Shown piece by piece: positions 30,644 through 36,751 of a DNA stretch of 36,751 nucleotides; the first letter of the stretch is position 1, and the number at the start of each line of letters is the position of its first letter. The position numbers were made by a program, and so were the translations under genes. This DNA comes from Candidatus Nealsonbacteria bacterium RIFOXYB1_FULL_40_15. GTDB lineage: Bacteria; Patescibacteriota; Minisyncoccia; Minisyncoccales; GWA2-38-27. The DNA lies in NCBI GenBank assembly GCA_001821555.1, contig MHMM01000013.1, positions 1 through 36,751 of the forward strand, read 5' to 3'. Under the pieces are notes generated by a model. It ran no database searches and was not told the DNA's origin. It saw only the letters and a list, made by a program, of their open reading frames with translations.

Positions 30644-31202
30644 AGGAAAACTCTATATATTCCCCCGTGTCAGGGTAAAAAGAAGACTTTAGAGTTTCTT
30701 TTTCTGTTAGTTTTTTCAAAAAAGCCGAAAAAAGCCAGATAGGATCCGCATGGCTTATCACCAGGATGGTTTTGCTCCTATACTTTCTTTCAGTTTGTTT
30801 AAAAAACTCTGAAATCCTTCTTTTTACATCCCTGCAAGATTCTCCGCCTTCAGGCCTCTTGGAAAATCTTTGAAGCTTATTTTTGAATAACATCCTGTAT
30901 TCTTGAGCCGGCCTGCCCGAAAAAAATCCGAAATCCGTGTCTCTCAATCTTTTATCCAAAATAACTTTTACTTTTATTTCTTTTGCCACGATTTCAGCCG
31001 TCTGGCGGGTCCTGTAAAAATCAGAGGCGTAAATTATATCTATCTCTTTTTCTTTGAGTTGTTTTGCCACTTCTTTTATTTTCTTTTCTCCTTTTTGCGT
31101 GATAGGAAGCATGATTTGATCTTCTTTGCTATAAAGAATATCCAGGTTGTTTGCCTGGTATTTTGTTTCCCCGTGCCTTAGAAGAATATAGCTGTTTTTC
31201 AT
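30636..31202 (-). CDS. Histidine phosphatase (phosphoglycerate mutase-like)
   Basis: Branch 1 histidine phosphatase. The catalytic LLRHGET is at 7-13 (H10 is the phosphorylated residue), an arginine pair at FYRTRQTAE (about 62-70), and the second catalytic histidine in VISHADP (H151). RPEGGES at about 116-122 is the conserved loop. 188 residues, which fits small phosphatases such as alpha-ribazole or broad-specificity enzymes better than true cofactor-dependent phosphoglycerate mutase of about 250. The ATG overlaps the argS stop by 4 bp. The substrate is unknown. Confidence 0.9.
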   Translation of the reverse strand: MKNSYILLRHGETKYQANNLDILYSKEDQIMLPITQKGEKKIKEVAKQLKEKEIDIIYASDFYRTRQTAEIVAKEIKVKVILDKRLRDTDFGFFSGRPAQEYRMLFKNKLQRFSKRPEGGESCRDVKRRISEFFKQTERKYRSKTILVISHADPIWLFSAFLKKLTEKETLKSSFYPDTGEYIEFSCK

Positions 31203-32875
31203 ATTTCTTCGGGAACTTCAATCCCTAAGATTTCCAGTCCTTTTTCTAAAATCAAGGAGGCAGAATAAACCAAAGACAGTCTCAAAGATTTATTTTCCTC
31301 TGCTTTTAACACGGGAATATTTTCATAAAAGCTGTTGAATTCCTTAGAGAGGTCAAATAAATAATTTGAGATCAAATTGGGGCTGAAAGATTCCGCGGCT
31401 TTTTCCAGAACAAAAGGATACTGCTGTATTTTTCTGGCAAGATTCTTTTCTTCTTTCTTTGTGAATTCTATTTTTTTCAGGACTAATTTGGTTTTGGATT
31501 TTTTGAGGATTTTCTTAGCCCTTAAGCAGGCATACTGCAGATAAGGGCCTGAATTTCCTTCCAGATTGAGTATCTTGTCCCAGTCAAATATTATATCGGT
31601 GGAAGGGTGGCTTGAAAGATCGTTGTATTTTACAGCTCCAATGCCTATTATTTTAGCTATCTTCTTTTTTTCTTTAAGATCGGGGTTTTTCCTTTCTATT
31701 ATTTCTTCGGCTCTCCTAACGGCCTCTTCCAGCACATCCTGCAAGAATATTATCTCTCCCTTTCTTGTGCTCATTTTTCCCGTCTTTAGCCTGATCAATC
31801 CGTGCGGAACGTGAACAAGCTTTTCTTTTTTTATCCAACCCAAAAGCTCTGCGGATTCAAAAACTTGCTTAAAATGAAGACTTTGCTCTGATCCGACTTC
31901 ATATATAATAAGCGAGGGTTTGAACTTTTTAACTCTGTGCCTTATGGCAGCAAGATCTCTTGTGGAATAAAGTGTTGATCCGTCTGATTTTAGGATCATT
32001 AAGGGGGGAAGAGTTTTGAGGGGAATTATCAATGCCCCTTGGCTTTTTTGAACAACCCCCTTTTCCAAAGCTTCTTCAACCACGTCTTTCAGCATCGGTT
32101 CGTAAAAGCTTTCTCCCAAGGTCATATCTATATTTATTCCAAGCATGCTATACACTCTGTCAAATTCTTTTAGGCTTGTTTTTACGCATTCTTTCCAGAT
32201 TCTTCTCGCCTCTTTGTCTCCTTTTTCAAGCCTTTCAAACCACTGCCTTGCTTCATTTATCATTTCAGGATGTTTTTCAGATTCCTCGTGAAATTTAATA
32301 TAAAGAGAAACAAGATCTTTTACTGAATAATCTTGTATTTTTTTATCTCCCCATTCTTTGATTGCATAGATAAGCTTTCCAAACTGGGTGCCCCAATCTC
32401 CTATATGGTTATCTCCTAAAACTTTGTAGCCCAAGCATTTATACATATTATAAATGGCCTGGCCTATTACGGTTGACCTTAAATGGCCTATCCCAAAAGG
32501 CTTTGCGATATTAACCCCCGAATAATCAACTATAACTGTCTCTTTTTTCTTTCTTTTAAGGCATCCGTATTCCTTCTTCTCTTTAAGAACCTTCTTCAAT
32601 TCTTCTCCTAGGTATTCGTCGGATAAAAAGAAGTTTATGAATCCGGGGCCTGCCACTTCAACTTTTTCGAAGATCTTATCTTTTATCTTTTCTTTTATGA
32701 TGCTTGCTATTTCAAGCGGGTTTTTATTCTCTTTTTTAGCCAGAATCATTGCGATATTAGAAGAATAATCTCCGTAGTCTTTTTCTTTGGAAATTTCAAT
32801 TGAAAAATCAAAAGGCTCTATCCTAAGTTCTTTTACTGCCTTGTTTAAGAAATTTTTTATTTTTTCCTCAATCAT
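31199..32875 (-). CDS. argS: Arginyl-tRNA synthetase
   Basis: Class I synthetase that needs tRNA for amino-acid activation. The HIGH motif appears as GIGHLRST (128-135, after VDYSGVNIAKPF) and the KMSKS equivalent as KMSTRKG (367-373). The N-terminal Add-1 domain and the C-terminal DALR anticodon-binding domain (from about YLQYACLRAKKILKK) are present. 558 residues is typical. The start overlaps or abuts the end of the small membrane-anchored gene upstream (stop 32879), and the histidine phosphatase follows with a 4-bp overlap. Confidence 0.97.
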   Translation of the reverse strand: MIEEKIKNFLNKAVKELRIEPFDFSIEISKEKDYGDYSSNIAMILAKKENKNPLEIASIIKEKIKDKIFEKVEVAGPGFINFFLSDEYLGEELKKVLKEKKEYGCLKRKKKETVIVDYSGVNIAKPFGIGHLRSTVIGQAIYNMYKCLGYKVLGDNHIGDWGTQFGKLIYAIKEWGDKKIQDYSVKDLVSLYIKFHEESEKHPEMINEARQWFERLEKGDKEARRIWKECVKTSLKEFDRVYSMLGINIDMTLGESFYEPMLKDVVEEALEKGVVQKSQGALIIPLKTLPPLMILKSDGSTLYSTRDLAAIRHRVKKFKPSLIIYEVGSEQSLHFKQVFESAELLGWIKKEKLVHVPHGLIRLKTGKMSTRKGEIIFLQDVLEEAVRRAEEIIERKNPDLKEKKKIAKIIGIGAVKYNDLSSHPSTDIIFDWDKILNLEGNSGPYLQYACLRAKKILKKSKTKLVLKKIEFTKKEEKNLARKIQQYPFVLEKAAESFSPNLISNYLFDLSKEFNSFYENIPVLKAEENKSLRLSLVYSASLILEKGLEILGIEVPEEI

Positions 32876-32878
32876 TAG

Positions 32879-33400
32879 CTATTTCCCCAATATTTTTTTA
32901 AAGAGCTGGATTTCTTCCTCAGAAAAAGAAGCTCCGTGATCCTTAATGTCGTGCAGTTTTTTATAGGAGGTTCTGATCAAAAGGTTTTCTTTCGCCGATA
33001 TAATATAGATTATGGGAATACTCCCTATATTCTTACCGCATTTTTCGCATGGTTTAAAAGTATTGATATAAATTGAATATTTAAAAGGGTTCCCCTCAAC
33101 AATATATTTTTGGATAAGCTCTTTTTTAAAATCATCTTTGTTCTTATTATTTTCAATCGCATTGCTCGCTACCCAGTCCCAGTCAATATTACTAACAGGA
33201 GAAATTGGGTGTGCGTCTTCTGAAGCAAGATCAACCGAAGGAAGGATATCTATCATATCAACATACATTTTAGATATTTTATTGTCGCTATTTTGAATTT
33301 CATCGGATATGGATTGGTTTTTTTCTTTTGATGAAAACATAATCATTATTATAATTAATATTGTTAAAATTATCAGGACAAGAATTATTTTTTTGGGCAT
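32879..33400 (-). CDS. Small membrane-anchored exported protein
   Basis: 173 residues. The N-terminus is a signal-anchor (KKIILVLIILTILIIIMIMF) followed by a polar linker and a mixed alpha/beta domain. One CxxC pair (KPCEKCGKN, about 117-125) could bind metal or form a redox disulfide; no other cysteines are seen in that domain. No family recognised. It is first in the argS-phosphatase operon, divergent from smpB across about 106 bp of A/T-rich sequence (33401-33506) that must hold both promoters. Confidence 0.7.
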   Translation of the reverse strand: MPKKIILVLIILTILIIIMIMFSSKEKNQSISDEIQNSDNKISKMYVDMIDILPSVDLASEDAHPISPVSNIDWDWVASNAIENNKNKDDFKKELIQKYIVEGNPFKYSIYINTFKPCEKCGKNIGSIPIIYIISAKENLLIRTSYKKLHDIKDHGASFSEEEIQLFKKILGK

Positions 33401-33491
33401 AAATAAAATACTTAAAGACTTCTTAATTGTTATTATAATAAAAAAGGATGGTTTCGTCCACCATTTGAAATTATAAATATATCAACAGATA

Positions 33492-33500
33492 TGATAATAT
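33492..33500 (+). promoter_or_regulatory. Extended -10 of smpB
   Basis: TGA-TAATAT followed by 6 nt (AGAAAA) and the smpB ATG at 33507, predicting a leaderless message. A convincing -35 is not seen at the usual distance. Confidence 0.5.
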
Positions 33501-33506
33501 AGAAAA

Positions 33507-33953
33507 ATGATAGTTTACGCAGAAAATAAAGAGGCGTATTTTAACTATGAAATCCTTGATAAATACGAGGCCGGTTTGGTTTTGCTGGGACATGAGGTAA
33601 AATCTGTTAAAACAGGCAAGGCAAGCATAAAAGGATCTTATGTCGTCTTTAAGGAATCCGAAGCTTTTCTTATGGGATCTGTGATATCCCCTTATCAGCC
33701 CAAAAATGTTCCTGAAGACTACAACCCCCAGAGATCCAGAAAACTTCTTTTGAATAAAAAAGAGCTTGATTATCTTGCCGGAAAAAGCAAAGAAAATAGC
33801 TTTGCGCTCGTGCCCTTGAAACTTTTTGACAAGTATGGTAGGGTAAAGCTTGAATTCGGCATAGCAAAGGGAAAGAAAAAAAGAGATAAGAGAGAAAGCA
33901 TAAAAAAGAGGGAAATAAATAAACAGATAGAAAGGGCTTTAAAAAGGGAGTGA
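33507..33953 (+). CDS. smpB: SsrA-binding protein SmpB
   Basis: Binds the tRNA-like domain of tmRNA and delivers it to stalled ribosomes. The OB-like core is clear: AYFNYEILDKYEAGLVLLGHEVKSVKTGKASIKGSYV (about 10-46), RSRKLLLNKKEL (76-87), VPLKLFDKYGRVKLEFGIAKGKKKRDKRESIKKRE, and a basic C-terminal tail that becomes helical in the ribosome. 148 residues, standard. Its stop codon lies inside the 5' acceptor strand of the tmRNA gene, so the RNA partner begins within the last codons of the protein partner. Confidence 0.97.
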   Translation: MIVYAENKEAYFNYEILDKYEAGLVLLGHEVKSVKTGKASIKGSYVVFKESEAFLMGSVISPYQPKNVPEDYNPQRSRKLLLNKKELDYLAGKSKENSFALVPLKLFDKYGRVKLEFGIAKGKKKRDKRESIKKREINKQIERALKRE

Positions 33954-34294
33954 AAGTTTTGACAAATAGCTTTGCTAAAATTATGCAGATCCAGCTTGGA
34001 AAACTGGCTAAACTTTCCAAAATCTTAATAAGTGCCAACTTATTCAAGAAACCAGCATTAGCATTTGCTTAATGCTCATTCCTCCCGGCGACTCCCGATA
34101 GCCGGCCAGGAGTGTCATAAAAATCGGGGTAGGCAGTCCTTTTTCCTTAGAAGAACTGCTGAAATCAAAAAGGATAGGATACCGAAGTTTTGCCAGTCTT
34201 TTTATCCGGCATCCGAATTATTCAAGACCGGCTAAATCTGTAGATTAATTTTAACAATCTTTTTGGACGGGAGCTCACCCTCCCCACTTCCACC
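33946..34294 (+). ncRNA. ssrA: tmRNA (SsrA), tag ANLFKKPALAFA
   Basis: The tRNA-like ends pair: GGGAGTG (33946-33952) with CACTTCC (34285-34291), followed by discriminator A and CC. The 5' end continues GAAAGTTTTGACAAATAG, matching the D-loop-like start of tmRNA. A long-range helix forms between CTAAAATTA around 33974 and TTAATTTTA around 34246. The reading frame starts with the resume codon GCC at 34034 and encodes ANLFKKPALAFA, stopping at TAA 34070-34072; the hydrophobic end fits a protease tag. The T stem is GGGAG/CTCCC, but the loop between is six bases (CTCACC) in place of the usual seven-base TTCRANY. About 349 nt. It overlaps the smpB stop by 8 nt. Confidence 0.9.
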
Positions 34295-34296
34295 CT

Positions 34297-34357
34297 GTAG
34301 TGAAAATTTGGCTTGCCTTCGGTAGCATTTCTAAAATGCAGGCCAAATTTCTACTAC
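34297..34357 (+). promoter_or_regulatory. infC leader hairpin
   Basis: A 16-bp stem with two mismatches pairs GTAGTGAAAATTTGGC (34297-34312) with GCCAAATTTCTACTAC (34342-34357); an inner GCATTT-CTA-AAATGC hairpin fills the top. It ends 13 nt before the infC ATG and has no T run, so it is more likely a translational control element of the IF3-L35-L20 operon (autoregulation by L20 or IF3 is known in other bacteria) than a terminator for tmRNA. Confidence 0.5.
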
Positions 34358-34370
34358 GGGGTCCACAATA

Positions 34371-34892
34371 ATGCAGCAAACGAAAATAAAGATACCGTTT
34401 TCAAACAACAGAATAAGGGCCAAAGAAGTAAGACTGATAGACGAAACAGGAAATCAGATAGGCGTAATTTCTTTGGAAGAGGCCTTGGCCAAAGCAAAAG
34501 AAAAAGGGCTTGATCTAGTCCAAATAACAGAAAAAGTGGAGCCCCCTGTATGCAAGATAACCGATTTGGGCAAATATCTTTATTCTTTGAAAAAAAAGGA
34601 AAGACAGCAAAAGCATCATCATATAGGAGAGCTTAAGGGGATACGGCTTACTTTTGCCATATCCGACCACGATATAGAAGTAAGATCCAATCAGGCAATG
34701 AAATTTCTCTTAAAGGGAGATAAGGTTCTGGTAGAGATGAGGTTGAGAGGCAGAGAAAAAGCGCACCAGGACATGGCAAGAGAAAAAATGCAGAGATTCG
34801 CCAGCAAAATAGGCCAATTGCTCCCCATAAAAATAGAAAGGGAGCTTAAAAAAGAACCCAGAGGATTTACAATGATAATTTCAAAAAAATGA
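34371..34892 (+). CDS. infC: Translation initiation factor IF-3
   Basis: Prevents premature 50S joining and checks the initiator codon. The N-domain begins PFSNNRIRAKEVRLIDETGNQIGVISLEEALAKA, then the linker and C-domain with KERQQKHHHIGELKGIRLTFAISDHDIEVRSNQAMKFLLKGDKVLVEMRLRGRE, all canonical. 173 residues. The ATG at 34371 is preceded directly by ATA and by a large hairpin rather than a ribosome binding site. The stop overlaps the rpmI ATG by 4 bp (ATGA). Confidence 0.97.
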   Translation: MQQTKIKIPFSNNRIRAKEVRLIDETGNQIGVISLEEALAKAKEKGLDLVQITEKVEPPVCKITDLGKYLYSLKKKERQQKHHHIGELKGIRLTFAISDHDIEVRSNQAMKFLLKGDKVLVEMRLRGREKAHQDMAREKMQRFASKIGQLLPIKIERELKKEPRGFTMIISKK

Positions 34893-35071
34893 AAACCAGA
34901 AAATCAATCACAAAAAGGTTCAGGATAACAAAAAACGGCAAGATTTTAAGGCGCGCTGTCGGACAAGACCATTTCAGGGCAAAAAAATCCGGGAACAAAA
35001 AAAGGAAAGGCAGGAAATGGGTTTTAGTTTCAGGGCCTTTGGCTAAAAAAGTAAAACAGCTTATAAGATAA
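34889..35071 (+). CDS. rpmI: Ribosomal protein bL35
   Basis: 60 residues, very basic, with the family pattern MKTRKSITKRFRITKNGKI, the RAGQDH-like AVGQDHFRAKKSG and a C-terminal KKVKQLI helix. Component of the large subunit. Overlaps infC by 4 bp and ends 1 bp before rplT, the standard infC-rpmI-rplT order. Confidence 0.95.
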   Translation: MKTRKSITKRFRITKNGKILRRAVGQDHFRAKKSGNKKRKGRKWVLVSGPLAKKVKQLIR

Positions 35072-35072
35072 T

Positions 35073-35420
35073 ATGGTCAGAGTAAAAAGGGGCGTAAGAG
35101 CCCATAAAAGAAGACAGAATCTCCTAAAGAATACTAAAGGATTCAGATGGGGGAGAAAATCAAAATATAGGCTTGCCAAAGAAGCTTTGCTTCACGCATG
35201 GTCATATTCTTTTAGGGATAGGAAAGCCAAAAAGAGAAGCTTCAGGAGTCTTTGGCAGACAAAGATAAACGCCCAGGTCAGAAAAAATGGGGTTTCTTAT
35301 AGTAAATTTATCCATATGCTGAAAGCAAAGAATATAGAGCTGGACAGAAAAATTCTGGCGGATCTCGCAGAAAATAACCCTGAAATATTCAACAAGATAT
35401 CGGAAGAAGCAAAATCTTAA
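35073..35420 (+). CDS. rplT: Ribosomal protein bL20
   Basis: 115 residues: MVRVKRGVRAHKRRQNLLKNTKGFRWGRKSKYRLAKEAL at the N-terminus (the long rRNA-binding arm) and SYSKFIHMLKAKNIELDRKILADLAENNPEIFNKI at the C-terminus. Required for 50S assembly and, in other bacteria, the repressor of its own operon. Its end overlaps the end of the convergent glycosyltransferase gene by 4 bp, so no terminator separates them. Confidence 0.97.
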   Translation: MVRVKRGVRAHKRRQNLLKNTKGFRWGRKSKYRLAKEALLHAWSYSFRDRKAKKRSFRSLWQTKINAQVRKNGVSYSKFIHMLKAKNIELDRKILADLAENNPEIFNKISEEAKS

Positions 35421-36643
35421 ATTTCAGAAAACATCTTCAGATAATCTCTTAAAAGCCTCAAAATAAGGAAGCGGTTTGAAACGCTTTTTTTTGCTTTCCT
35501 GCCTATTCTTTCTTTTAATTCAGCATTTTGAATAAGTTTTTTAATTAAGAAAGCGGCTTCCTCGGGAGAATCGGCCAGGAAGCCGTTTTCTCCGTTTTTT
35601 ATCTGAAGCCTTATGCCCCCTGCATTCCCGCCTATTACAGCCTTCTCCTTCCACATCGCCTCTGCGACTGTAAGCCCGAAGCCTTCTTTTAAAGACTTCT
35701 GCAGAACAATGTCGGATCCTGTTTGAAAGGCATTTACGAAAATATCGTTAGAAATTCCATTCAGAACCGCGGGATTTGAAAAAACAAATATGTCTTTGTC
35801 TCCCTCTCTTTCCTTTTCTATTTCATTAAGCATTATTCTTGCCTCAGGATCGTCCTCCGCCATAATAAGGCCCAGAAGAGCAAGCTGAAGCCCTTTAACT
35901 TCCTTCTTCGCTATCTTATAGGCTTTTATAACTCCTAAAGGGTCTTTGGCAGGGTCAAACCTTGAAACTTGTATTGTGAGAGGCCTGGAAACATTTATTT
36001 TGAATTTCTTGATTATCTTTTTCGCGTATTCTAAGGATATCTTCTTATTTTTAAGAGAAAAAGGATCTATTGCCGGAGCAAAAAATCTGGTCTTCTCCGG
36101 AGGAAACCCTTTTCCTGCAAATTCTTCTGCCGAAAAGATTATCCTGTCCGATCTTGAGACAAAGTCTTTGATAAAATCCCAGGCAACCGGATCCGGATCG
36201 GAGCTGTCAATATGAATTCTGGAAATAACCGGAGAATTGAATTTAAAGAAATCAACAAGTCCTGCCGGTTGGGGGTCGTGCAATACCCAAAAGTCGGCAT
36301 TCAGGCCTTTCATCTTTTTCGCAGTCTTCTCTAAATGTTTTAGGTATTCTTTTTTTGAAAAGTTTGTTTTCTTCCCCTGCAAAGAATTATGAAGGGATTT
36401 TGTCTGCTCAAAGAATTTTTTGTCTTCGGGGATAAGAATCCATTCGGCCTTGAGACCTGCTGAATTCATAAGAGGAACCAAGCTTTTTAAAATTTCCGCC
36501 ACTCCTCCTCCTTCTTTCGCAGAATTCATATGGACTATCCTTGCTTTTGAGAGCTTTTTAGAAAGCTTTTTTACTTCATTAAAAAAAGGCGTTTTGCTGT
36601 ATTCTTCAAGTTTTACCTTTTTTGTTTTAACTTTTGGGATCAT
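35417..36643 (-). CDS. GT4-type glycosyltransferase, trehalose synthase (TreT)-like
   Basis: GT-B fold enzyme of 408 residues. The N-terminal domain has the sugar-acceptor loop HMNSAKEGGGVAEILKSLVP (about 38-57), FWVLHDPQPAGLV and ISRIHIDSSDPD; the C-terminal donor domain has IQVSRFDPAKDPLGVIKAY, LVLGL-like ALLGLIMAEDDPEA and the EX7E-type KEGFGLTVAEAMWKEKAVIGGNAGGI. These are the features of trehalose glycosyltransferring synthases and of related sucrose/glucosylglycerate-type enzymes. The exact donor and acceptor are not fixed by the sequence. Its start overlaps the end of the NUDIX gene upstream by 17 bp, and its end overlaps rplT tail to tail. Confidence 0.85.
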   Translation of the reverse strand: MIPKVKTKKVKLEEYSKTPFFNEVKKLSKKLSKARIVHMNSAKEGGGVAEILKSLVPLMNSAGLKAEWILIPEDKKFFEQTKSLHNSLQGKKTNFSKKEYLKHLEKTAKKMKGLNADFWVLHDPQPAGLVDFFKFNSPVISRIHIDSSDPDPVAWDFIKDFVSRSDRIIFSAEEFAGKGFPPEKTRFFAPAIDPFSLKNKKISLEYAKKIIKKFKINVSRPLTIQVSRFDPAKDPLGVIKAYKIAKKEVKGLQLALLGLIMAEDDPEARIMLNEIEKEREGDKDIFVFSNPAVLNGISNDIFVNAFQTGSDIVLQKSLKEGFGLTVAEAMWKEKAVIGGNAGGIRLQIKNGENGFLADSPEEAAFLIKKLIQNAELKERIGRKAKKSVSNRFLILRLLRDYLKMFSEI

Positions 36644-36751
36644 TCAAAAATTTATCTGCTTTTTCTAAAATATTCTTTGAATTCTTAAAGCTTGTCTTTG
36701 CCACGGCATTCTTTATATCCAGCCACTCAAAACCCTTGTGTTCAAAAGATA
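36627..36751 (-). CDS. NUDIX hydrolase, C-terminal fragment (runs off the window)
   Basis: Only the last 40 codons are visible, reading SFEHKGFEWLDIKNAVAKTS and then FKNSKNILEKADKFLNDPKS. The pattern E-x-K/x-x-F-x-W-hydrophobic, followed by A-x-x-x-hydrophobic-x-F-x-N-x-K-x-hydrophobic-L-x-x-A, is the C-terminal end of Ap4A-type NUDIX hydrolases, where it follows the Nudix box. The Nudix box itself is outside the window, so the call is moderate. It overlaps the glycosyltransferase start by 17 bp, indicating one operon. Confidence 0.6.
   Translation of the reverse strand, partial: SFEHKGFEWLDIKNAVAKTSFKNSKNILEKADKFLNDPKS

Noticed and set aside
33961-33983. TTGACA...TAAAAT promoter within the smpB-tmRNA junction
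   Set aside because: The spacing is 11 bp and the bases are explained by the tmRNA 5' domain.
1-36751. Recoding of UGA, as in some CPR lineages
   Set aside because: Several well-supported genes end in TGA and no conserved protein contains an in-frame TGA.
1-36751. CRISPR array, reverse transcriptase or integrase in the window
   Set aside because: No regularly spaced repeats were seen, and no reading frame shows reverse transcriptase, Cas or recombinase motifs beyond the IS30-type fragment, so the retroelement idea depends on sequence outside this window.

Overview
The window reads as a stretch of chromosome from a Candidate Phyla Radiation (Patescibacteria) bacterium, most probably a Parcubacteria-type lineage. 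The signs are short, A/T-rich, tightly packed genes with many ATGA start/stop overlaps, a shortened Mfd, several small single-pass or multi-pass membrane proteins of unknown function, and almost no Shine-Dalgarno sequences in front of the ordinary genes. TGA is used as a normal stop (smpB, infC, metG, glyA), so this is not a UGA-glycine lineage.

Layout. 1-108: N-terminus of an IS30-type transposase and its outer end. 152-530: GC-rich relic cassette 1. 658-4674: mfd and topA. 4690-4773: tRNA-Leu(CAA), whose 3' end is duplicated 736 bp downstream and brackets cassette 2. 5560-10871 (minus): NTP-transferase/YrdC fusion, sugar kinase, glyA, folD, PAP2 phosphatase, membrane protein. 10896-16788 (minus): leuS, iorA, iorB, membrane protein. 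16847-21337 (minus): M16 peptidase, AI-2E-type permease, metG, tatD. 21402-22543: GC-rich cassette 3. 22517-26511 (minus): small basic protein, recO, DUF11-like surface protein, glyS. 26832-27791: GC-rich cassette 4. 27774-33400 (minus): hypothetical, argS, phosphatase, ileS. 33507-35420 (plus): smpB, tmRNA, infC, rpmI, rplT. 35417-36751 (minus): glycosyltransferase and the end of a NUDIX hydrolase.

The host genes are mostly information processing: five aminoacyl-tRNA synthetases (Leu, Met, Gly, Ile, Arg), trans-translation (SmpB plus tmRNA, tag ANLFKKPALAFA), IF3-L35-L20, RecO, topoisomerase I and Mfd. A small metabolic set covers one-carbon units (GlyA, FolD), 2-oxoacid/ferredoxin chemistry (IorAB) and sugar activation. 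Several operon-leading genes look leaderless: a -10 element, often with an extended TG, sits 6-7 nt before the ATG with no ribosome binding site.

The unusual part is a set of four dispersed GC-rich single-gene units that differ from the host genes in composition, have canonical Shine-Dalgarno sequences, have their own promoters and strong intrinsic terminators, and carry short GC palindromes. Three share nearly the same translation-start block (AGAAAG followed by an A/G-rich GGTG). One sits between 26-bp direct repeats made from the 3' end of tRNA-Leu, which marks it as an integrated element with no integrase of its own. Two take their -35 box from the last codons of an upstream synthetase gene. 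The C-termini of two of the encoded proteins look like diversified segments of the kind produced by diversity-generating retroelements. I read these as members of a dispersed, non-autonomous cassette family, possibly remote targets of a retroelement elsewhere in the genome; that last step is inference.
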